The notes beneath the pieces are model-generated. The model had not been told where the DNA came from, made no database searches, and was given only the letters and a program-made list of their open reading frames with translations. Of a stretch of 64,000 nucleotides of DNA, positions 57,393 to 64,000 are shown piece after piece. The position numbers were made by a program, and so were the translations under genes. Numbering within the stretch: the first letter of the stretch is position 1; each line of letters starts with the position of its first letter. The stretch comes from DATFNV01 sp963827935 (GTDB lineage: Bacteria > Planctomycetota > Planctomycetia > Gemmatales > Gemmataceae): contig CAWHCN010000011.1 in the NCBI GenBank assembly GCA_963827935.1, positions 868,001 to 932,000 on the forward strand, written 5' to 3'.

Positions 57393-58358
57393 TCACTTCT
57401 TCTTGGGGATCGGGTTGTCATCCGACGTGGCCAGGGTCGTCGTCTGGGTGCGGGTGACATCGACCTCGGTGTCCTTGGTGCCGCCGTCGGTGTTGACCTT
57501 CAGCTTGCCCTTGAGGGTCAGCTTCAGGTCCGCTTTGTCAACGCGCCCCTTGTCCTTGCGAAACTCGACGGTGCCGTCGCCCGTCACCTCGGCATCGCCG
57601 CCGGTAATCTTGAACGGCGGGCCCTGGAGGGGTTTTTCCGCCGGCGGCTTGTAGGTCCCCTTGGCCTTCACCGCGAACTTCTCGACATTGGCCCCGGTGC
57701 CGGGCCCGTCGTCGGTGTAGCTGAGCTTGATGTCCGTGGTGCCGAGCGCATCGAAAGATTGCTTCATGGTGCGCTCCCATTTGTCGCCCTTCTTCTCTTC
57801 CTTGTTCGGCACGGCGCCGAAGGTCAGCTCGACCATCGGCTTCAGGCTGTCGTCGGTGACCAGGCGATCGACCAGCGGCTCCAGCTGCGGGCTGGCGGCG
57901 GTCAGCCGCTTGGCGAATTCCGCCCGGCCGTCCACCTTCGCCACCGTCAGATCGGGGGTCAGTGTGAACGTGAACTCGGCGCCGACCAGGGCCTTATAAA
58001 AGTCCGACACCTGCCCCGGCTCGTTGTCGGTGCGGGTGGAATCGTAGGTCACTTTCTTGCCGGGGGTGTCCATTCCAATGCGCAGGCCCTCGATCTTCAT
58101 CTTGACCAGCCAGTTCTTGTTGTCCTCCTGTTTGGTGGGGGTCCAGCTCACGATCATGGTCTGCTTCTGTTTCTGCACCACGTCCATGGTGTCGAACTTC
58201 ATGGTCAGGACGACGTCCGAGGTGGTGGTCTGGTAGAAGGTTTTGTCCTTCTCGAATTTCCATTCGAGCTTGACCGGCTTGGCCTCCTGGGCCAGCAGGG
58301 GCGTGCTGAAGGCTAAAAGCAAAGCGGCAGCGAGCCAGCGGGGGGTCGGCACGTTCAT
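57393..58358 (-). CDS. Secreted DUF6263-like protein
   Basis: 321 aa from ATG 58358, signal peptide MNVPTPRWLAAALLLAFSTP. The mature part matches what I recall as DUF6263: VKLEWKFEKDKTFYQTTTSD, TYDSTRTDNEPGQVSDFYKA, ALVGAEFTFTLTPDLTVAKV, GDKWERTMKQSFDALGTTDI. Mostly beta. Common as an exported protein in planctomycetes, unknown function. Intact; divergent from the ligase gene. Confidence 0.8.
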   Translation of the reverse strand: MNVPTPRWLAAALLLAFSTPLLAQEAKPVKLEWKFEKDKTFYQTTTSDVVLTMKFDTMDVVQKQKQTMIVSWTPTKQEDNKNWLVKMKIEGLRIGMDTPGKKVTYDSTRTDNEPGQVSDFYKALVGAEFTFTLTPDLTVAKVDGRAEFAKRLTAASPQLEPLVDRLVTDDSLKPMVELTFGAVPNKEEKKGDKWERTMKQSFDALGTTDIKLSYTDDGPGTGANVEKFAVKAKGTYKPPAEKPLQGPPFKITGGDAEVTGDGTVEFRKDKGRVDKADLKLTLKGKLKVNTDGGTKDTEVDVTRTQTTTLATSDDNPIPKKK

Positions 58359-58503
58359 CCTCCTTGGGCCAGGGCCAGGGCGAGCGGCAGACTGCCTTCA
58401 TACCGCGGCGGGGGGGAAAGGCAAGTGGTTTGCCGCCTCGGCTGGGCCGTTGCGTTCCGCGTTGCTTTGCCCTAGCATCGTGCCTGGAAGGAGGACCAAC
58501 GCT

Positions 58504-59931
58504 ATGAGTCTGACACAGGCAGTGGAAGAGGCGCTGCGGCGCAACCCGGGCAAGATCGTGTCCCGCGATGCGGAGCAGGAGTTCAGCGGCGGGCAGCTTC
58601 TGACGGCCTGTCGTGCGGCGGCCGGGCAGCTGGCCGCCGCGACAGAGCGGCCGCGCGTTGGGCTGCTTCTGCCCAACAGTGCCGCCTATCCAGCGGCCCT
58701 GCTGGGCACGCTCTGGGTCGGCAAGACGGCCGTCTCGCTCAACCCCACCCTCAAGCCGGTGGAACTCGACTTCCTGCTGCGCGATGCCGGCCTGGACACC
58801 GTGGTCGTCACCGAAGCCACCGCACCATTGGTTGCCGGCCTGGATGCTCGCAGCGTCTCCCTCGCGGACCTGGTGCAGGAGCCAAAGCAAACTCCGCCCA
58901 GCCTGGTCCAGGCCGAACCCGATGCGGCGGCCGTCATGCTCTATACCTCGGGCACCTCGGGCCAACCGAAAGGCGTGCCGTTGACGCACACCAATCTCCT
59001 CAGCAACGCCCGCGGCCTGATCGCGCGGGCCGGGCTGACGGGCGATGAGGTCTTCCTGGGCGTGCTGCCGATATTCCACGCCTTCGGCCTGACCGGCTCG
59101 CTGGTCATTCCCTTGCTGCTCGGTTCGGAGGTCACCTATCAGCCGCGCTTCCACCTGGAGCGGTCGGCGGCGATTATTACAGAGCGGGGTGTGACGGTGT
59201 TCATTGCCGTGCCGCCGATGTTTGGCCTGTTCGCGCGCAGTCGCGGCCACGACGAGGGGCTACGCGGGGTGCGCCTGCCGGTCAGCGGCGGCGAGGCGCT
59301 GCCGCCGGCCTACCGCGATGCCTATCAGCAGCGCTTCGGCCGCGATGTGCTGGAAGGCTATGGCCTGACCGAGACCTCCCCCGTCGTCGCCGTCAACCTG
59401 CCCGATGCCCACCGGCCCGGGACGGTGGGCCGGCCATTGCCGGGCGTCGAGGTGCGCATCGCCGGCGAGGATCGCGAGATCCAGGTGCGCGGGCCGAGCG
59501 TCATGAAGGGCTACTTCAATCGACCCGACGAGAATGCCCATAGCTTCACCGCCGACGGCTGGTTTCGCACCGGCGACATGGGGCAGATCGATGCCGACGG
59601 CTATCTGAGCATTACCGGACGCATCAAGGAGCTGATTATCCGCGGCGGCGAAAAGATCATGCCGCGCGAGGTGGAAGCGGTGCTGCAGCAGTATCCCGGG
59701 GTGCAGGAGGCGGCAGTCATCGGCGAACCGGACGGCGACCGCGGCGAGGCGGTGGTGGCCTTCGTGGTCCCCGGCGACCCGCCGGCCACGGCGGAGGCCC
59801 TGCGCGACTTCTGCCGCGAGCGTCTTGCCGAGTTCAAGGTGCCGCGCCGCATCACCGTGGCCCGCGACCTGCCGCGCGGCCCAACCGGCAAGCTGCTCAA
59901 ACGCGCCCTGCGCGACTGGAAACCCGTTTAG
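58504..59931 (+). CDS. AMP-binding acyl-CoA ligase
   Basis: 475 aa from ATG 58504 behind GGAGGACC. Adenylate-forming family: AVMLYTSGTSGQPKGVPLTH (P-loop-like A3), FHAFGLTGSLVIPLLLGS, VSGGEALPPAYRDAYQQRF, EGYGLTETSPVVAVNLPD (A5), GWFRTGDMGQIDADGYLSI (A7), GRIKELIIRGGEKIMPREVE and PRGPTGKLLKRAL with the conserved final Lys (A10). Likely a fatty-acyl-CoA or acyl-ACP ligase; chain length cannot be told. Followed 43 bp later by an acyltransferase, so probably a lipid-activation pair. Confidence 0.92.
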   Translation: MSLTQAVEEALRRNPGKIVSRDAEQEFSGGQLLTACRAAAGQLAAATERPRVGLLLPNSAAYPAALLGTLWVGKTAVSLNPTLKPVELDFLLRDAGLDTVVVTEATAPLVAGLDARSVSLADLVQEPKQTPPSLVQAEPDAAAVMLYTSGTSGQPKGVPLTHTNLLSNARGLIARAGLTGDEVFLGVLPIFHAFGLTGSLVIPLLLGSEVTYQPRFHLERSAAIITERGVTVFIAVPPMFGLFARSRGHDEGLRGVRLPVSGGEALPPAYRDAYQQRFGRDVLEGYGLTETSPVVAVNLPDAHRPGTVGRPLPGVEVRIAGEDREIQVRGPSVMKGYFNRPDENAHSFTADGWFRTGDMGQIDADGYLSITGRIKELIIRGGEKIMPREVEAVLQQYPGVQEAAVIGEPDGDRGEAVVAFVVPGDPPATAEALRDFCRERLAEFKVPRRITVARDLPRGPTGKLLKRALRDWKPV

Positions 59932-59973
59932 CCGCCGCCCTTGGGGCGGCGCGCTCCCCAGGACCCCAACTCC

Positions 59974-61179
59974 ATGTGGAACGCCGTCATCGACGGAGTG
60001 CAGCCCGATTTCTGGCCGCCGCGGCACAGCCCGTTCTGGCAGGCGGCCCTGGCCCCGCTGCGCCGCTATTACCTCCATCGCTACTATGGCATTGCCGAGG
60101 TCGTCGTCGAGGGGCAGGAACGCCTGGTGCAGGGCATCGCTCCCGCGGACGGCGTACTGCTGGCTCCCAACCACAGCCACGACAGCGACCCGCACGTGAT
60201 GATGGAGGTCGGCCGCCGGGCTCATCGCCGCTTCGCCTTCATGGCCGCCTGGCAGATCTTCCGCAGCCACTGGGGCATCGACGGCTGGGTGTTGCAGCGC
60301 ATGGGCGCCTTCAGCGTCGACCGGGAGGGCTGCGATCGCCGGGCCATCCGCCAGGCCGTCGAGTTCCTCAGCAGCGGGCACGCCCTGGTCGTCTTCCCCG
60401 AAGGGGAGATTTATCACCTCAACGATCGTTTGACTCCCCTTCTGGAAGGCGTGGCCTTCATGGCCCTGACCGCGCAGCGCGAGCTGGAGAAGGCCGCGGC
60501 GGGAGGACGTGTCTGGGTGGTGCCGGCCGCCATTCGCTATCGTTACCTCGACGACGTGACGCCGCAGCTGGAGGCGGCCGTGGCCGAACTCGAAGGGCGG
60601 CTGATGTGGAAGCCGCCTCCGGGAGCCGCCCTGCACCAGCGCGTGATCCTGCTCGGCGAGGTCCTGCTCACAATCAAGGAGAAGGAGAAGCTGGGACGAT
60701 CCGCCGAAGGGGAGGGCGACCTGCCGACACGCATCGCCCGGCTGACGGCCAATCTGCTCGAACGGCTGGAGACCGAGCATCTCAAGAAGACGCCGTCGGC
60801 CGAGACCGTCCCCCTGCGCGTCAAGGCCCTGCGCCGCCATCTCCTGGCCGTTTGGACCGACGAACAGGCCGACCCGGTCGAACGGAAGAAGGCCCGTGCA
60901 GCCCTGGACGACGTTCAACTGGTCCTGCAACTCTACAGCTACCCCGGCGACTACCTGACCGAGAAGCCCAGCATCGAGCGCCTGGCCGAGACCGTGGAGA
61001 AGTTCGAGGAGGATACTTACGGGGCGGCCCGGCCCAAGGGTCGGCGTCGGGCCCGAGTCTTGCTTGGGGAACCGATCGATCTGAAACAGGCGGCTGCCGA
61101 CCGGGCGCGGACCGCGGCCCATGACGTGACCGGGCGGCTGGAAGAGGCGATTGTGGGGTTAATGAAGGCGGGTGGGTGA
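59974..61179 (+). CDS. PlsC-like 1-acylglycerol-phosphate acyltransferase family protein
   Basis: 401 aa from ATG 59974. HX4D catalytic block in LLAPNHSHDSDPHVMMEVG, FMAAWQIFRSHWGIDGWVL, MGAFSVDREGCDRRAIRQAV, and the FPEGEIYHLNDRLTP block. The C-terminal half (about residues 230-400) is a helical region unlike standard PlsC, possibly regulatory or interaction. Adjacent to the acyl-CoA ligase; together they would activate and transfer an acyl chain. Confidence 0.88.
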   Translation: MWNAVIDGVQPDFWPPRHSPFWQAALAPLRRYYLHRYYGIAEVVVEGQERLVQGIAPADGVLLAPNHSHDSDPHVMMEVGRRAHRRFAFMAAWQIFRSHWGIDGWVLQRMGAFSVDREGCDRRAIRQAVEFLSSGHALVVFPEGEIYHLNDRLTPLLEGVAFMALTAQRELEKAAAGGRVWVVPAAIRYRYLDDVTPQLEAAVAELEGRLMWKPPPGAALHQRVILLGEVLLTIKEKEKLGRSAEGEGDLPTRIARLTANLLERLETEHLKKTPSAETVPLRVKALRRHLLAVWTDEQADPVERKKARAALDDVQLVLQLYSYPGDYLTEKPSIERLAETVEKFEEDTYGAARPKGRRRARVLLGEPIDLKQAAADRARTAAHDVTGRLEEAIVGLMKAGG

Positions 61180-61298
61180 AGAAAAGCGGCAGCTCGTGAA
61201 GTTGCGGATCGGACGGGGAGGTAGAACGGCAAGGGCGTGTTGTGTTTCGCCACTCTCGCGAGTAGATTGACCATGTGGCTTTAGAGAGGAGGAAAACG

Positions 61299-61619
61299 GT
61301 GACTGCCTCTGCTGCAATAACGGTATCTCCCACATTGGCGACCCGGTTTGAAACCCTTGCCGCCGAATGGAAGGCCGCCGTCGCTTTGACATCGTCCAGC
61401 TCGGCGATCGTCGCACACCCCGCGTATCAGGCGATCATCGCCCTCGGCCCGCCGGTCGTGCCTCTGCTCCTGCGGGAACTCGAGCGCGAGCCGGCCCCCT
61501 GGTTCGAGGCCCTGAAAGCCATAACCCGCGAAGACCCGGTGCCGCCTGCCGATTGGGGCTACGCTCGGGCGATGGCTGCCGCCTGGCTGGCTTGGGGACG
61601 CGGCCACGGCCTGATCTGA
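61299..61619 (+). CDS. Small helical hypothetical protein, first of a conserved pair
   Basis: 106 aa from GTG 61299, behind AGAGGAGG. Mostly helical with a HEAT-like stretch (IIALGPPVVPLLLRELER) and a short hydrophobic C-terminus. 12 bp before the next gene, so co-translated. The pair layout is one I recall from planctomycetes and cyanobacteria, but with no known role. Confidence 0.65.
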   Translation: MTASAAITVSPTLATRFETLAAEWKAAVALTSSSSAIVAHPAYQAIIALGPPVVPLLLRELEREPAPWFEALKAITREDPVPPADWGYARAMAAAWLAWGRGHGLI

Positions 61620-61631
61620 CGGGGTGACCCG

Positions 61632-62060
61632 ATGCCTCCGTTGCACGAAGCGGCACGGGCGGCGTTGCCCCGTTTGACCGCCGACAATTACCGCATCAGC
61701 AGCCCCGCGACGTGGGAATACAACTGCGTTGCCTGGGCGGTCGGCATCACCGACGTTTGGTGGTGGCCTCTGCCGGGTCGCTACTGGCCGCCAGGGGTGC
61801 CGCGCGAAGAGACGATCGAAGCATTTCTCGCCGCCTTTGCCACGCTGGGCTACGGCCCGGTCGCTGGGCCAGAACTCGACACGGGGATCGAGCGAATTGC
61901 CCTCTACGCGCAGGCCGGGGTTCCCACGCATGTCGCCCGGCAACTTTCGAGCGGCTGGTGGACGAGCAAACTCGGCCCAAACGTGGACATCGAACATGCG
62001 ACAGTAGAGGCCGTCGGCGGGGGAGCCTACGGAGAAGTCGTTGTCATCCTGGGCCGGTGA
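61632..62060 (+). CDS. Hypothetical Cys/His protein (possible papain-like peptidase), second of pair
   Basis: 142 aa. NCVAWAVGITDVWWWP presents a Cys at residue 32, followed by YWPPGVPREETIEAFL, GIERIALYAQAGVPTHVARQ with a His near residue 98, and LGPNVDIEHATVEAV. A Cys followed by a His and an Asp/Glu is the order of NlpC/P60-like and papain-like peptidases. This is my inference from pattern only; I recall the family as uncharacterised. Its stop lies inside the end of the convergent nhaA gene (17-bp overlap). Confidence 0.65.
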   Translation: MPPLHEAARAALPRLTADNYRISSPATWEYNCVAWAVGITDVWWWPLPGRYWPPGVPREETIEAFLAAFATLGYGPVAGPELDTGIERIALYAQAGVPTHVARQLSSGWWTSKLGPNVDIEHATVEAVGGGAYGEVVVILGR

Positions 62061-63714
62061 GGCCGCTTCGTTCAGGTGTCACCCTCCGCGGCAAAAACGC
62101 CAGCAGCAGTCCGCAGCCCAGGGCGGCCGATAATGCCGATCCCAAAAGGATGCCGATCTTCGCCTCGTCCAGCAGCTCCGGCTCGGAAAACGCCAGGCCG
62201 CCAATGAAGAGCGACATCGTGAAGCCGATGCCTCCCAGGCAGCCGGCACCCGCCATCGCCTTCCAGCTCAATCCCTCGGGCAACCGGGTCGCCCCCAGGC
62301 GGACCGACACGGCGCTGAACAGGACGATGCCGAGCGGCTTGCCCAGGACCAGGCCGGCGACGACGGCCAGGGCCACCGGTGCCGCCACGCTCGCCAGGCG
62401 GATTTCCACCCCCGCATTGGCCAGGGCAAACACCGGCATGATGACAAAGGCTACCCACGGGTGCAGCGTCGTTTCCAGTTGCTCGGCGGGCGAGATCAGG
62501 CTGCCGGCCGGCGTGGGGGTGCCGCGCTGCACGCCGCGCAGCCGGGTATAGAGGTCGCCGACCACGTCGAGGAAGATGGGCCGCCTCACCTCGGGCCGCG
62601 CCGGCGCCAGCAGGCCCAGCAGCACGCCGGCCACCGTCGGATGTACACCCGACAGGTGGAAGCCCAGCCAGATGCCGACGGCCAGCAGCCCGAAGACTCC
62701 CACGTTGCGCAGCCCCAGCCGCAACAGCAGCGCCACCAGCAGCAGGCCCACCCCGGCCAGAAGCAGGGGCACCAGGGCCAGGTGCGTGCTGTAAACGATC
62801 GCGATCACCAGCACCGCCCCCAGGTCGTCGGCAATCGCCAGGGTCAACAGCAACACCTTCAAGCCGTGCGGCACGCGCGGACCCAGCAGCGTCAGGAAGC
62901 CGACCACGAAGGCGATGTCGGTGGCCATCGGCACGCCCCAGCCGTGCGCCCCCGGGCGGCCCAGCAGCACCAGCAGGTAGACGCCGGCGGGTACGATCAT
63001 CCCGCCCAGGGCGGCCACGATCGGCAACAGCGCCTTGCGGGCGTCGGCCAGCTCGCCGGCGACAATCTCGCGCTTGATCTCCAGCCCCACCACCAGGAAG
63101 AACAGGGCCATCAAGCCGTCGTTGATCCAGTCCAGCACCGACTCGCGCAGCACCCATTGGCCTAGCGACACGCCGATTTCGGTATGCCTGATCGCCTCGT
63201 AGACTGCTGACAGAGGAGAGTTGGCCAGGATCAGGGCGACGGCAGTACACGCCAGCAACACCAGGCCACCGGCCGATTCCACGTGCAAGAAGCGCACCAG
63301 CGGCGCCACCAGCCGCCCGACCGGCGTGGCTTGATCGAGTTGGCTCAGCTCCTGCGTGTAGAGGTCGATGTCCACCATGCCGACAAGGCGCTGCTCGGCA
63401 TCGACGACCGGGAAGGCCAGCAGGCGGTGCTGGATGAAGAACTCGCAGGCTTCGAGCACCGTGGCCGTGGCCGGCAGCGTGACGGTCTTGCCGACCATGA
63501 TGTCGTCCAGCCGCGTCGCCGGCGGACTGAGGACCAGGCGGCGCGTCGGCACCACCCCGCGCAGCCGGCCCGCGTCGTCCACGACATAAAAATAGATGAC
63601 CCGTCCGGGAGGTGGATGTTGCCGCAGCCAGTCCAGGGCCTCGCCGACCGTCTGGCCGGCGCGCAGGCGGGTGAACTCCTGGTGCATGCGCCGGGTGACG
63701 GGGTCGTTGAGCAT
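62044..63714 (-). CDS. nhaA: Na+/H+ antiporter NhaA with N-terminal CBS-domain pair
   Basis: 556 aa from ATG 63714. CBS pair (residues about 30-140): YFYVVDDAGRLRGVVPTRR, FPVVDAEQRLVGMVDIDLYT. Then NhaA: NDGLMALFFLVVGLEIKREI, HGWGVPMATDIAFVVGFLTL with the first conserved Asp, LTLAIADDLGAVLVIAIVY with the paired Asp-Asp of the transport site, PVFALANAGVEI and GIGFTMSLFIGGLAF. It exports Na+ in exchange for protons. CBS domains usually bind adenine nucleotides, which suggests energy-sensing control. Intact. Ends by overlapping the convergent gene. Confidence 0.95.
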   Translation of the reverse strand: MLNDPVTRRMHQEFTRLRAGQTVGEALDWLRQHPPPGRVIYFYVVDDAGRLRGVVPTRRLVLSPPATRLDDIMVGKTVTLPATATVLEACEFFIQHRLLAFPVVDAEQRLVGMVDIDLYTQELSQLDQATPVGRLVAPLVRFLHVESAGGLVLLACTAVALILANSPLSAVYEAIRHTEIGVSLGQWVLRESVLDWINDGLMALFFLVVGLEIKREIVAGELADARKALLPIVAALGGMIVPAGVYLLVLLGRPGAHGWGVPMATDIAFVVGFLTLLGPRVPHGLKVLLLTLAIADDLGAVLVIAIVYSTHLALVPLLLAGVGLLLVALLLRLGLRNVGVFGLLAVGIWLGFHLSGVHPTVAGVLLGLLAPARPEVRRPIFLDVVGDLYTRLRGVQRGTPTPAGSLISPAEQLETTLHPWVAFVIMPVFALANAGVEIRLASVAAPVALAVVAGLVLGKPLGIVLFSAVSVRLGATRLPEGLSWKAMAGAGCLGGIGFTMSLFIGGLAFSEPELLDEAKIGILLGSALSAALGCGLLLAFLPRRVTPERSGLTGPG

Positions 63715-63746
63715 TGAGCCTGCCGCCGCCCTGCGGGCGGTGCTCC

Positions 63747-64000
63747 CTAGACGGACACCGTTTCGTTTTCGCGCAAATGCCGCCCCGTCAGCGTCACGAA
63801 GACGTCTTCCAGGCTGGCGTGGCGGGTTGTCAGGCGGGCCAGGCGCCGGTCGGCGCCCGCCAAACGCGCCAGCAGGGCCGGGATGGCCACGTGCGGGGCC
63901 GTCACGGCCAGACACCAGGCGTCGCCCTCGGGGCGGACCGACACCACCGCGGGCAGGCCGCGCAGCTCCGCCTCGTCCAGCGGTTGGCCCTCCACGGCCA
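63747..64000 (-). CDS. ABC transporter ATP-binding protein, C-terminal fragment
   Basis: Last ~84 residues of an ABC ATPase whose 5' part is outside the window. The end region (VTAPHVAIPALLARL, HASLEDVFVTLTGRHLRE) fits the C-terminal extension of drug- or lipid-type ABC2 exporters (DUF4162-like), with the typical SLEDVFVTLTGR signature. The Walker motifs would lie beyond the right edge. Confidence 0.8.
   Translation of the reverse strand, partial: AVEGQPLDEAELRGLPAVVSVRPEGDAWCLAVTAPHVAIPALLARLAGADRRLARLTTRHASLEDVFVTLTGRHLRENETVSV

Noticed and set aside
59260..61122. 620-aa open frame on the minus strand
   Set aside because: Antisense to the acyl-CoA ligase and acyltransferase genes; composition only, no motifs.

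Overview
The window looks like a chromosomal segment of a high-GC planctomycete, most likely a member of the Gemmataceae/Gemmatales. The evidence is PVC-type heme proteins of the membrane-bound-dehydrogenase/HEAT and DUF1587-DUF1592-DUF1588-DUF1585 classes, a DUF1080 protein, a DUF6263-like protein, expanded Uma2, DUF4058 and Rpn-like families, and an archaeal-type tetrahydromethanopterin gene (mch). Many genes start with GTG or TTG. The lineage is inferred from gene content, not from a search.

Layout. 1-12.6 kb: C1 genes (mch, an ATP-grasp ligase), a PVC heme protein, an L-lactate permease, small membrane and hypothetical proteins, Uma2, a ceramidase-like hydrolase and a DUF1592 cytochrome. 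12.65-22.6 kb is an accessory island. It holds a GxxExxY gene split by an ISL3-family insertion sequence with an 8-bp target duplication, a decayed mobile-element-like gene of an unfamiliar family, and three copies of a two-gene module. In each module a small protein with an ADP-ribosyltransferase-like pattern (R, S-x-S-T, E-x-E) is followed by a conserved ~127-aa partner. The modules are interleaved with two DUF4058 genes, an Rpn-like gene and four arrays of a 66-bp hairpin repeat, and part of the island is a 1,837-bp tandem duplication. 22.6-64 kb is mostly housekeeping: dnaK, pheA, a DAHP synthase, ung, tpiA, secG, yicC, gmk, rpoZ, acn, dapA, aspS, a cobA-hemD fusion, hisA, an EF-G-like GTPase, an acyl-CoA ligase with an acyltransferase, and a CBS-NhaA fusion. 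Between these lie secreted planctomycete proteins, including two glycine-rich paralogues.

Connections. pheA and the DAHP synthase sit together in aromatic amino-acid synthesis. secG, yicC, gmk and rpoZ form a tight plus-strand run. The AMP-ligase and acyltransferase look like a lipid pair. Intergenic spaces are rich in long, nearly perfect palindromes; one family beginning GGCGAGCGG has five copies here, one of them inside a coding sequence.

Caveat. About twenty genes, including dnaK and the EF-G gene, are broken by one- or two-base frameshifts although both halves keep family motifs. Indel errors in the assembly are the simplest explanation for most of them. Such genes are given their full reconstructed span, with the approximate break positions in the text.
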